From Virgibacillus_F sp049310925 (GTDB lineage: Bacteria; Bacillota; Bacilli; Bacillales; Amphibacillaceae): DNA of 64,000 bases. Both the position numbers and the translations under genes were made by a program. Location: positions 1-64,000 of the forward strand of contig NZ_JBMERP010000009.1 in NCBI RefSeq assembly GCF_049310925.1, given 5' to 3'. Under the pieces are notes generated by a model. It searched no databases, was not told the DNA's origin, and was given only the letters and a program-made list of their open reading frames with translations. Positions 32,837 to 40,517 of the stretch are shown one piece after another (position 1 is the first letter of the stretch; each line of letters begins with the position of its first letter).

Positions 32837-33754
32837 CTAGAATCTATAAATACCTTTGCTAAGATATCTGTCACTACCATCAGGAAAGATCGTTACAATT
32901 GTTGATCCAGGTTTTGCTACCTTTGCTTCCTCAAGTGCTGCGTACATAGCGGCACCCGAAGAACTGCCAACTAGTAACCCTTCTTTTTCAGCAAGTTCCT
33001 GCACCAGTCTAAATGCATTATCATCTGACACGGTGTGGATTGCGTCGAAGTAATCCCGATTCATATAATCAGGCAAAAACTCCATGCCAATTCCTTCTGT
33101 TTCATGAGGACCAGAATCACCACCTGCAATAATCGAACCCTCCGGCTCAACAATTACATTTTTTATAGCATTCGTTTTTTCTTTAAAATAACTGGCTGAC
33201 CCCATAAATGTCCCACCAGAACCTGCACCTGCAACAAAAACGTCCGGATTCCCGGCCAAATCGCGAATAATTTCAGGTGCCAATGTCTCGTAATACGTCA
33301 GTGGGTTTGCAGGATTTTTAAATTGCTGTGGTGAAAAACTGTTTGGAATAGTAGATAATAGCTCGTTTGTTTTTTCAATTGCACCAAGAATACCTTTATC
33401 TCTTGGGGTGTGAACAATTTCCGCTCCAAGCGCTTTCATAATCATTTGCTTCTCTTCACTAAAATGTTCGGGAATACAAAAGATTGCCTTGATATTCATG
33501 TTTAAAACAGCTAAAGCTAACCCTATACCAGTATTGCCTGCAGTGGGCTCGATGATCGTACCACCATCTTTTAACTCGCCACTTTTTATAGCTTCATCTA
33601 CTAGCTTTCTGCCTAATCGGTCTTTGACACTTCCACCTGGGTTATAATACTCAAGCTTGGCATACAAACGAACCCCCTCTGGTAGGGGGAAATTTGTCAA
33701 CTGAAGTAAAGGTGTGTTTCCGATCAGTTCATTAACGGATTTATAGATAGTCAT
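32837..33754 (-). CDS. mccA: O-acetylserine-dependent cystathionine beta-synthase MccA
   Basis: A 305-residue PLP enzyme that condenses homocysteine with (O-acetyl)serine to cystathionine. PLP lysine is in PGGSVKDRLG (about Lys42), the phosphate cradle is GSGGTFMG (about 175), and PTAGNTGIGLA (about 69-79) is the substrate loop. It has no CBS regulatory domain, as in the YrhA/MccA group. It lies 29 bp upstream of mccB and 12 bp downstream of luxS, clearly within one operon. Confidence 0.93.
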   Translation of the reverse strand: MTIYKSVNELIGNTPLLQLTNFPLPEGVRLYAKLEYYNPGGSVKDRLGRKLVDEAIKSGELKDGGTIIEPTAGNTGIGLALAVLNMNIKAIFCIPEHFSEEKQMIMKALGAEIVHTPRDKGILGAIEKTNELLSTIPNSFSPQQFKNPANPLTYYETLAPEIIRDLAGNPDVFVAGAGSGGTFMGSASYFKEKTNAIKNVIVEPEGSIIAGGDSGPHETEGIGMEFLPDYMNRDYFDAIHTVSDDNAFRLVQELAEKEGLLVGSSSGAAMYAALEEAKVAKPGSTIVTIFPDGSDRYLSKGIYRF

Positions 33755-33766
33755 GATAAATACCTC

Positions 33767-34234
33767 TTATTGTTCAAAAATTTGATGCCAGGTATCACGC
33801 TTATCCAGCATATCCTGTGCAATAGTTTTTGCACCTTCTAAACTGTGGTTTGCTGCCCAACCACATTGAACTTCATTACATGCAGGTACTTCTTCAGCTT
33901 TTAATACATCATGTAGTGTTTTTTCCAGGGTGTCTAAAACCTGTTCATAATTATCATTATTTAAAATTGCTAAATAGAAACCAGTCTGACATCCCATTGG
34001 GCCAATGTCGAGGACATTATCCATATGATTACGAATATTCTCAGCCATTAAGTGTTCAATAGAATGTAGTCCAGGCATATCCATGTGTTCTTTATTTGGC
34101 TGTTTAAATCTAATGTCGTATTTATAAACGTCGTCACCATTTGAACCAGTGGTGACCCCCACTAGGCGTACGTATGGTGCTACAACCTTTGTATGGTCTA
34201 GATTAAAGCTTTCTACATTCATTTTCTTTGTCAT
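33767..34234 (-). CDS. luxS: S-ribosylhomocysteine lyase LuxS
   Basis: A 155-residue metalloenzyme that splits S-ribosylhomocysteine into homocysteine and DPD, the AI-2 precursor. The metal site HSIEH (His57, His61) with Cys in CNEVQCGW (about Cys125), the catalytic Cys in MGCQTGFY (about Cys83) and Glu60 are all present. It lies between yrrT and mccA, the place occupied by mtnN in B. subtilis, so its product homocysteine feeds directly into MccA. The gap to yrrT is six bases. Confidence 0.97.
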   Translation of the reverse strand: MTKKMNVESFNLDHTKVVAPYVRLVGVTTGSNGDDVYKYDIRFKQPNKEHMDMPGLHSIEHLMAENIRNHMDNVLDIGPMGCQTGFYLAILNNDNYEQVLDTLEKTLHDVLKAEEVPACNEVQCGWAANHSLEGAKTIAQDMLDKRDTWHQIFEQ

Positions 34235-34240
34235 TTCAAA

Positions 34241-34888
34241 TCACACTCCTCTATTTTTTTTAGCTATAACAAGCCAAACAAACGTGTTCATTCTCTTAAA
34301 ACTAACATGAAAATCATTTTTCTCGAAAAGTTCTTGTAATGTACTTATATAAGGATAGTATTCACGGTTTAAATCCTCTACTAAATCCTTATACCCTTTT
34401 TCTTCAGCAGCCGTAATAATAGCTTCCTTCGCAACGACCGATTCAAACATTGTGTCTGCAAAAACAACCTTACCTTTATCAGTGAGTAATTTTGTGAATC
34501 CAGAAATTGCCTTATCTTTTTCGGTATCCGTTAAATGATGAAAAGCATAAGTACTTACAACTGTATCCATTTTATCGTCAAACCTTGGAAAAGACAAAAA
34601 GTCTCCCTCATAAAGAGATAGTTCCGGTAATTTTTCTGCTGCAATTTTACGCATAGCAGATGATGGCTCAATCCCAAAAACTTTTTCACTATTCTTTAGT
34701 AATTTCAAGGTTAAATTTCCTGTACCGACACCAAATTCCATGACATTTCCAGAAGAATACCTTGCGACCTCATCTAATATTTTATCATAATGCTGAAAAA
34801 CTGCTGCATATTGTGGATCTTCTCCAGAAACACTACTGTCATAAGAGTCAGCCCAATCCTCAAACAATTTAATAAACTCTCGGCCCAT
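34241..34888 (-). CDS. yrrT: SAM-dependent methyltransferase YrrT
   Basis: A 215-residue class I methyltransferase. Motif I is VMEFGVGTGNLTLKLL (about 46-61); GIEPSSAMRKIAAEKLP follows, and VVSTYAFHHLTD carries motif IV. Its substrate is unknown. In Bacillus, yrrT is the first gene of the methionine-to-cysteine conversion operon, and it has the same place here, upstream of luxS-mccA-mccB. Upstream there is a dyad (34926-34945) that might bind a regulator such as CymR. Confidence 0.9.
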   Translation of the reverse strand: MGREFIKLFEDWADSYDSSVSGEDPQYAAVFQHYDKILDEVARYSSGNVMEFGVGTGNLTLKLLKNSEKVFGIEPSSAMRKIAAEKLPELSLYEGDFLSFPRFDDKMDTVVSTYAFHHLTDTEKDKAISGFTKLLTDKGKVVFADTMFESVVAKEAIITAAEEKGYKDLVEDLNREYYPYISTLQELFEKNDFHVSFKRMNTFVWLVIAKKNRGV

Positions 34889-34925
34889 TTATTTCAACTC
34901 CACGTTTTATATTAAAGCATAGTAA

Positions 34926-34945
34926 TTCACTATGAATAGTATGAA
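34926..34945. promoter_or_regulatory. Dyad upstream of yrrT operon
   Basis: TTCACTATGAATAGTATGAA is an imperfect inverted repeat (TTC...ACTAT/ATAGT...GAA) about 40 bases before yrrT. It could be an operator for a cysteine regulator, but I could not match it to a known consensus. Confidence 0.3.
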
Positions 34946-35152
34946 TTTCCATGTTTAAGAATAGCATATGTTTTAATTTCTTTCAAAGTTAGTGTTTCTA
35001 CCCTTAAACTTTAAAAATAATTAGAACAGTGGATTGCTGACATCAACAAAAAACACGATAAATGGGGGACATCGTGATATTGCTCCGGAAATACTCCTTG
35101 CTTTTGCGTGCTTGTACTAAGGATCCTTGCGATTGTGTTTATATGATTATTG

Positions 35153-35610
35153 TTGACGCAAAATCTTTAAAAGGCGAAGTAGTGGATACTTTTCCGTCGC
35201 CGTTCCGGCAGAATACTTCGCTTTCCGCGGGCACGGCCTCAGTCTCCTCAGAAGCAAAGAACGCTTCTTCCGGGGTCTTCGGACTCGTGCTGTTCCCGCA
35301 GGAGTCTACGCATTCTGCCTTCACTAGGAATCACATGTTTTCATGGAACATGTATTTTCGAGGAATTGACTGCCCCTTCCCTTCAACAGTCTGATTAGAT
35401 GAACGGCGGTTGTTAAGTAATACGCCAGCGAAGGAAATACACGAAGACTCCTGCGGGAGGAAAGGCATCGGTGAGACCCCGCAGTGCGTAGCACGAGGAG
35501 GCTCAACAGCCTCCCTAAGGTGCGCGTAGTGTGTTTTCGCAGCGGTAAACTACGTCGTATTTTCCATCAAATGCGACGGGTATAAAGCAACAAAACTTAG
35601 GCTAAGAACC
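35153..35610. repeat. GC-rich composite intergenic element, copy 2 (inverted)
   Basis: This element fills most of the yrrT-yhcN gap, reversed with respect to copy 1. X module arms are GGCAGAATAC (35207-35216) and GCATTCTGCC (35310-35319), pairing with one G.T wobble. Module Y lies at about 35413-35545, with GGAAATACAC pairing to GTGTGTTTTC through wobbles. The right end carries AAAGCAACAAAACTTAGG. The remainder of 34889-35655 has nothing I can identify other than the yrrT upstream dyad and the yhcN terminator. Confidence 0.85.
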
Positions 35611-35612
35611 TA

Positions 35613-35641
35613 AAAAGTGCTACAACAATGTTGTAGCACTT
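35613..35641 (-). terminator. Terminator of the yhcN-like gene
   Basis: AAGTGCTACAAC and GTTGTAGCACTT form a perfect 12-bp stem with a three-base loop, followed on the minus strand by a T run. Confidence 0.9.
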
Positions 35642-35655
35642 CGGTACTATTAAAT

Positions 35656-36309
35656 TTATTCTTGTGGGAATACGCGCTCTATCATGTTCCCCATTTGATC
35701 AAACAGTCCCTCAATAGGTTCACCATTCTGTACCTGGTTAGCATAATTTGTGACTAAGTCAGTAAAATCTGGGTTTGTAGATACGTATACATTTTCAATT
35801 GTATCGTCCACTGATTTCACAATATCAGAGACCTTCCGTTTCATATCATCAGTAAGTTTATCGCCATTATCTGTTTTATTATTTTGGTTGTTTCCGTTGT
35901 TAGTGTTTCCGCCATTGGTGTTATTCTGGTTATTTCCATTTTTGTCAAACGTTGCTGCTACATAAGCATTATTTTCCGTAGTGACAACATACACATTTTC
36001 TATTCCTTTTACTTGTTTGGTAATTTTCTCAGCCGCTTCATCCGAAATATTATAGTTGTTTCCATTGTTGCGCTGATTTTCATTGTTGGTTTGATTCGCA
36101 CCGTCATTATTTTGATTCATATTGCCATTTTGCCGATTTTGCTGGTTGTTCATCATACCTAAACCGGCACCTTCATCAGTTCCACCTTTGTATCCCGTCT
36201 GTTCAATGTTGTTATTGTTGTCTGGTGCTGCTCCCTCATTACCACCATCTTGACATCCAACTAAAGCAAGACTGGTCATAAGTGCTATTCCCATCATCAT
36301 TAATTTCAT
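35656..36309 (-). CDS. YhcN/YlaJ-family sporulation lipoprotein
   Basis: A 217-residue lipoprotein. The signal peptide ends LVGC (Cys19). A long Asn/Gln-rich low-complexity stretch (about residues 25-85) precedes the YhcN/YlaJ domain (about 87-215: ISDEAAEKITKQVKGIENVYVVTTENNAYVAATF and DTIENVYVSTNPDFTDLV). A second Asn/Gly-rich linker interrupts the domain. Family members are in the spore inner membrane or coat region and influence outgrowth. AGGAGGGTG precedes the ATG. Confidence 0.9.
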   Translation of the reverse strand: MKLMMMGIALMTSLALVGCQDGGNEGAAPDNNNNIEQTGYKGGTDEGAGLGMMNNQQNRQNGNMNQNNDGANQTNNENQRNNGNNYNISDEAAEKITKQVKGIENVYVVTTENNAYVAATFDKNGNNQNNTNGGNTNNGNNQNNKTDNGDKLTDDMKRKVSDIVKSVDDTIENVYVSTNPDFTDLVTNYANQVQNGEPIEGLFDQMGNMIERVFPQE

Positions 36310-36473
36310 TCTTTTTCACCCTCCTAACTTATTTGCAGTTAGTATGTAACCTCCAAAAGAAATTATTCTTTAAAGGTCCTTATTTTGGAAAATACACCAT
36401 TTATGTTTTCGGAAATATATTTATTATAGGGGCAGACTATATGTAATCCTTTAATCTTGAGGAGGGGAAGTCA

Positions 36474-36710
36474 GTGGATATTCCAGATTATGACAAAGCG
36501 CTCTATTACACCTTGTGGGGACAATGGGACGATTTACTCGTGTTGATGGTTCGAACAAATGACGACATGTTGTCTAAGCGAATCCAACTTTTTTTACACT
36601 CCTACTATTATTCATCTGATCAGGACAATGTAGTAAAGAGTCATGATCAATTACTGTATTATATCGATCACGCAATGAAGTACACGCCAACAGCTGTTTT
36701 GGAAATGTAA
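36474..36710 (+). CDS. YhdB-like small protein
   Basis: A 78-residue soluble protein that resembles B. subtilis YhdB, of unknown function. Features are DYDKALYYTLWGQWDDLLVLMVRTNDDMLSKRI and LLYYIDHAMKYTP, with many aromatic residues. The start is GTG with GAGGAGGGG seven bases upstream. It is divergent from the yhcN-like gene, as in the yhcN-yhdB area of B. subtilis, and ends at a bidirectional terminator. The family name is from memory. Confidence 0.65.
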   Translation: MDIPDYDKALYYTLWGQWDDLLVLMVRTNDDMLSKRIQLFLHSYYYSSDQDNVVKSHDQLLYYIDHAMKYTPTAVLEM

Positions 36711-36752
36711 AAAAACTGGTTGATTCTGTATGAATAGAATCAACCAGTTTTT
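36711..36752. terminator. Bidirectional terminator between yhdB-like and rsgI
   Basis: AAACTGGTTGATTCT (36713-36727) and AGAATCAACCAGTTT (36736-36750) form a 15-bp stem with T runs on both strands. It touches both stop codons. Confidence 0.93.
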
Positions 36753-37801
36753 CATTTATTTTTTTTATCTTTTTTAGCGTTTTTTACTTTTTTTACTTTT
36801 TTTCTTTCTTGTTTCTCTTTTTTACCTTTTTCTTTATTCTTATTTTTATATTTTCCTTTTTCCTTTTCAGCGTGTTTTGTGTTATCACGCACATGATGGT
36901 TATCCCCATGTTTATGGTTTGCAGAGTTTTGTTTTTTCAGTTCACTTGGATGTTGCTTCGATTTCTTTTTCAATTTCATTATCGCAGAATTATTGGATTC
37001 ATCCTTAACATCTGAATCAGTTATGGTTGTATTTCCACCGTTATTTTGATGGGTTGCGTTAGACGAAGTATAAAATGAATGAATAAGTTCTTTTTCGCCA
37101 TCGTTAATAAGGGGGTCAACACTCAACTTTTCTGATGCTACGTTTTGTTTCATGGTATCAGCCATCACCTTGTTCATAGAGATATTCTGCTGCAAAGCAA
37201 GCTTTCTTACCTGTTTTGGAACTTGGAAAGTTGCAATATTCCACGACGTGTTATGATTTGAAAAATAATGATCAACCGTCTTTAAAATTGTGTCAGCCTG
37301 ACTATCAATGTAGCTTACACCAACGAGAACATTCTTACCGTTTTCTGTTAGCCCGAGTTCATCACTTTTGTTCATGATTGTTTCAATTAACTGTTCAACT
37401 TTTTTATCCCTATAATTTGGAAGTTCCTTTATCAGTTTCTGTGCGTCTTCGTTCAGTGGTGAAATAGCAACTACATTTAATTGATCATCTATTTCTATTT
37501 CTATACTTGGATTTATGTCCAAGTTGACATAAGCATACGTTTTGTTTTGATCACCTAAAAAGTAAAAAGGCATAACAAACAAAAGTGCCATACATGCTAT
37601 AGCTATATATTTCATAGAACAGCTACTTTTTCTATGTGGTTTCAATAACGATAAACCAGACTTGTTAGTAGACAATAACTCGTAGGAAACTTCCGCACCG
37701 ATGTTTGCACCTTTCAAAGGCTTCACTTTTCGAAAGCTACCATCTGGTGTCATTATTATGGTAAATTGACGGTGCTTTTCCATCACTATCCCTTTACTCA
37801 C
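36752..37801 (-). CDS. rsgI: Anti-sigma factor RsgI
   Basis: A 349-residue membrane-spanning anti-sigma factor for SigI. The N-terminal RsgI domain (about 1-55: GIVMEKHRQFTIIMTPDGSFRKV) binds the sigma factor; one helix follows (about 63-82); then a periplasmic domain starting YVNLDINPSIEIEID (about 90-200), typical of the family. The C-terminal 100 residues are extremely Lys-rich and disordered, with no carbohydrate-binding module. The start is GTG, overlapping the sigI stop by four bases; GGGGTGGCTCA precedes it. Confidence 0.93.
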   Translation of the reverse strand: MSKGIVMEKHRQFTIIMTPDGSFRKVKPLKGANIGAEVSYELLSTNKSGLSLLKPHRKSSCSMKYIAIACMALLFVMPFYFLGDQNKTYAYVNLDINPSIEIEIDDQLNVVAISPLNEDAQKLIKELPNYRDKKVEQLIETIMNKSDELGLTENGKNVLVGVSYIDSQADTILKTVDHYFSNHNTSWNIATFQVPKQVRKLALQQNISMNKVMADTMKQNVASEKLSVDPLINDGEKELIHSFYTSSNATHQNNGGNTTITDSDVKDESNNSAIMKLKKKSKQHPSELKKQNSANHKHGDNHHVRDNTKHAEKEKGKYKNKNKEKGKKEKQERKKVKKVKNAKKDKKNK

Positions 37802-38529
37802 TGAGCCACCCCTTTAAGATAATCCTTAAGATACAGATAATCTTCATCCAGCACAATAAATATTGCTAAAATGAATTTCCTGTTCCGTTCTAACGTTTTC
37901 TTGCTTACGTCCACTCTTTTTACCAATTCTTTTATTGGAAGTCTTTTCTTATGTTCAACATACTCTCTTAATTGAACATCCTGGTACAAAATTTTTGCAG
38001 TTCGAATAGCAGATTCACGCGCATCCTTATGTTTTGGAGAAGCCTCTGTGAGTTCCGTTAATGTTAGTTTATATTCTAACAGTTTCTTTTTAAAATCATT
38101 TATTTCTTCTCTGCGGTACCATGCATCCTGCTCAATTTGATATTTTTCATTAACCGCTACAAGTTCAGCGGGATTCTCCATTTTTTCTTCATCATAGCTT
38201 TGATCTAGAGAAGCAGTTGTTGGTGTTTTTTTAACAAATCGTATGTAATCAATCACTTTCCTTTTAACAACTAGCTTCGCGAATGAGAGAAACGAACTTC
38301 CTTTATCAGAAGAATAGGTTTGAATTGCTTCATTAAAAGCAAAAAGACCGACACTGAATTCATCATCACGCTTTGGATCTATGAAACGTTTGCAAACCTC
38401 AGAGACACATTTAGCTATATACGGTTGATACATCTTTAAAAGATAATTTTGTACTTCCTTGTCCCCGGCCTTGGCTGACGAAATCATCTCCTCAAGGGGA
38501 CTTTCTTTTATAGACTGGTTACTAATCAA
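37798..38529 (-). CDS. sigI: RNA polymerase sigma factor SigI
   Basis: A 243-residue alternative sigma factor of the SigI class, linked in Bacillus to heat and envelope stress. Region 2 (about residues 25-95) has KRDDEFSVGLFAFNEAIQTYSSDKGSSFLSFAKLVVKRKVIDYIR; a SigI-type C-terminal DNA-binding part follows (about 185-240: LPIKELVKRVDVSKKTLERNRKFI). The start is TTG at 38529 with GGAGGTG seven bases upstream. It forms an operon with rsgI and has a candidate SigI-type promoter of its own. Confidence 0.93.
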   Translation of the reverse strand: MISNQSIKESPLEEMISSAKAGDKEVQNYLLKMYQPYIAKCVSEVCKRFIDPKRDDEFSVGLFAFNEAIQTYSSDKGSSFLSFAKLVVKRKVIDYIRFVKKTPTTASLDQSYDEEKMENPAELVAVNEKYQIEQDAWYRREEINDFKKKLLEYKLTLTELTEASPKHKDARESAIRTAKILYQDVQLREYVEHKKRLPIKELVKRVDVSKKTLERNRKFILAIFIVLDEDYLYLKDYLKGVAQ

Positions 38530-38556
38530 CCCACAGCACCTCCAGCCAGTATAAAA

Positions 38557-38585
38557 TTCGTTATTTTTTTATTATTTTTGGGTGT
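38557..38585 (-). promoter_or_regulatory. Candidate SigI-dependent promoter of sigI
   Basis: On the minus strand ACACCC (38585-38580) is followed by an A-rich 19-base spacer and CGAA (38560-38557), about 30 bases before the sigI start. SigI promoters in Bacillus and Clostridium are described with a C-rich -35 and a CGAA-like -10, so autoregulation is suggested. The rest of the 38530-38862 gap holds only the short repeat and the PRC-protein terminator. Confidence 0.45.
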
Positions 38586-38760
38586 ATTGTATAAATATCT
38601 ATCATTATTAGTTATATTCATTATGAAAACCACCATCTCTATATTATTAGGTATTATTTTCAATTCAATATAACTAATCTTAACCGATAGCGCCTGTTGT
38701 TACTATCACAGATCATTTACAGTTACATTAAAAATCGGTTACTTCCGACAAATTTCTTTA

Positions 38761-38816
38761 GATAACTTTGTTTTTAGCCAAGGCCTATTTGCACTTATGA
38801 AATTTTTCTTTACTGC
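38761..38816. repeat. Short intergenic repeat, copy C
   Basis: GATAACTTTG, then GCCAAGGCCTATTTGCACTTATG, matches copy A at 21115 in sequence and spacing. It lies between the sigI promoter region and the 3' end of the PRC-barrel gene. Confidence 0.5.
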
Positions 38817-38855
38817 GAAAAAAAGCGTTTATGCCGATTTCTCAGCATAAACACC
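38817..38855 (-). terminator. Terminator of PRC-barrel gene
   Basis: GTTTATGC (38827-38834) and GCATAAAC (38845-38852) pair, followed on the minus strand by seven T. Confidence 0.85.
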
Positions 38856-38862
38856 TTTTACC

Positions 38863-39585
38863 TTACCTAAGACTTGCCAAAGCATCTTCTTTTGTCTCAT
38901 AGCTGGTTTGTTCATCTAAATAATTTGCATTTAAGTCAACATACAAATCTTTTTCCATCCATTCAACGGAAGTGATATGCTCTGACTTAATCAAATAATA
39001 TTCTTCTACGGGTACTCTTACTACCTTTACTGCAAGATAGTCAATTTTCCAATTGTCATCATCGAAAACCAGGTCTGTTACTTCACCCATTTTACCATCA
39101 TGTCCATGAATCTTCATTCCGATGGCTTCTGATTCATTCAGCAAATCATATTTTTTGTTTTCGTTTGTTTTTAATTCATGACGTACACCGGTTTTTTCTT
39201 CATCCTGAACTGGCACCCTTGGGACAAGCGGTCTATCTACGGCGCCCCACAGATTTTGTGCTCTCCAGTAACTGTTCCATCCATAATAAGCTGTCAGACT
39301 TTCTTCATTAGTACGGGATATTTCAGTATCAGCGGGTATTGTAGGACTGTCTTTAACAGTGTCTTTTGTATGATTTACTTCAACATACTTTTCCTCATCA
39401 TTCATTTTAGTAAAGGATGAAGGAGACAAATATACATTTCTTCCTGGCAGCCATTTATGTGTGTCCACCTGTGCATAACGGATAGCCCAGTCATGGTCAT
39501 CAAAGTAAATATTTTTTACTTTTCCCATTTCTCCATCTGTTGCATGAATATTGAATGATTTTAAAGTTGATGTTAAATAAAGCAT
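38863..39585 (-). CDS. PRC-barrel domain protein, two domains
   Basis: A 240-residue cytoplasmic protein with two PRC-barrel repeats: about residues 12-65 (ATDGEMGKVKNIYFDDHDWAIRYAQVD) and about 150-220 (GHDGKMGEVTDLVFDDDNWKIDYLAVK). The parallel DGxMGxVxxxxFDDxxWxIxY pattern makes the internal duplication obvious. The fold is found in RimM and photosynthetic reaction-centre H subunits; the role of stand-alone pairs is unknown, perhaps stress related. AGGAGG precedes the ATG. It is monocistronic. Confidence 0.85.
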   Translation of the reverse strand: MLYLTSTLKSFNIHATDGEMGKVKNIYFDDHDWAIRYAQVDTHKWLPGRNVYLSPSSFTKMNDEEKYVEVNHTKDTVKDSPTIPADTEISRTNEESLTAYYGWNSYWRAQNLWGAVDRPLVPRVPVQDEEKTGVRHELKTNENKKYDLLNESEAIGMKIHGHDGKMGEVTDLVFDDDNWKIDYLAVKVVRVPVEEYYLIKSEHITSVEWMEKDLYVDLNANYLDEQTSYETKEDALASLR

Positions 39586-39652
39586 TTAAAAACCTCCTTA
39601 ATCTCTTATATATTAATTTCCCCAAATTAGTTTTTTCAAACTTAACAGGGAG

Positions 39653-40486
39653 TTAATTAAAAGTTTTCTCAGAGGCCGAATATAAATAGTCAATTGGAAT
39701 AAAGAGACCAACTTTTCCATAATTATCAGTGCCCAGTGTTGCAAAGATAACACCAATCACTTTTCCGTTTTGTATTACAGGGCTTCCACTATTGCCATGG
39801 TAAACTGGTGCATCAATCATCACAACCTCTTTTTTCCAATCACCCAGTAAGGTTTTTTCAATAATGGTTCCCTTGTTAGCTATCCCTTGGAACCGCAGTG
39901 GATTTCCAACAAAATAAATCAGGCTTTCTTCAGTAAAAGTTGGGTTTTTCGCCAAATCCAAGGAGGGAAATTTGCCGCCCTCTGTTTCCAGAACAGCCAA
40001 ATCTATTTCTGGGTAGGTAGCAACAACCTTCGCATTATGAAGACCATCGTCTGGAAATGCTACTGTTACGTTCTTTTCTCCATTTACTACATGTTCATTG
40101 GTAATAATTGTTCCGTTTTCATTAATCGAAAAACCTGTGCCTCTTGATTGTTCCGTTTCGATGACAACCACAGCTTTCTTGTATGTACGTATATCATCCT
40201 GCATGGAAAGCTTTGAAGAAGTAATGAGAAAGTCAATAGCTGGTACGGAAATCACCTTTGGAAAAAAGGCAAACACATTTGCTATCATCATAATTGCAAT
40301 TAGCCAAAACACCCATTTTGGAAATGGACGTTTTGGCTTATTTTGTTTATTTTTATATTGTGCCCGCTTTATCGCGTTTATTCGTTCGGCTTCGACTAAT
40401 TCAATAAGCTCAGCATCATCAATCTCTTCATACAAATCCTCATCGATTACATCATGATCACTATTGTTTTTATTATTGTTATCCAT
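39653..40486 (-). CDS. Membrane-anchored trypsin-like serine protease
   Basis: A 277-residue protein with an acidic cytoplasmic N terminus, one membrane helix (about 57-77), and an external trypsin-like domain. The catalytic triad is legible: His in TITNEHVVNG (about 134), Asp in PEIDLAVLET (about 163), Ser in YHGNSGSPVI (about 235). It resembles HtrA but lacks a PDZ domain. Its role could be extracytoplasmic protein quality control. AGGTGACTT precedes the ATG. It lies about 30 bp downstream of the bmrD-like gene and could be co-transcribed. Confidence 0.9.
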   Translation of the reverse strand: MDNNNKNNSDHDVIDEDLYEEIDDAELIELVEAERINAIKRAQYKNKQNKPKRPFPKWVFWLIAIMMIANVFAFFPKVISVPAIDFLITSSKLSMQDDIRTYKKAVVVIETEQSRGTGFSINENGTIITNEHVVNGEKNVTVAFPDDGLHNAKVVATYPEIDLAVLETEGGKFPSLDLAKNPTFTEESLIYFVGNPLRFQGIANKGTIIEKTLLGDWKKEVVMIDAPVYHGNSGSPVIQNGKVIGVIFATLGTDNYGKVGLFIPIDYLYSASEKTFN

Positions 40487-40517
40487 AAGTCACCTCACAC
40501 ACCAGCACCAATAAAAA

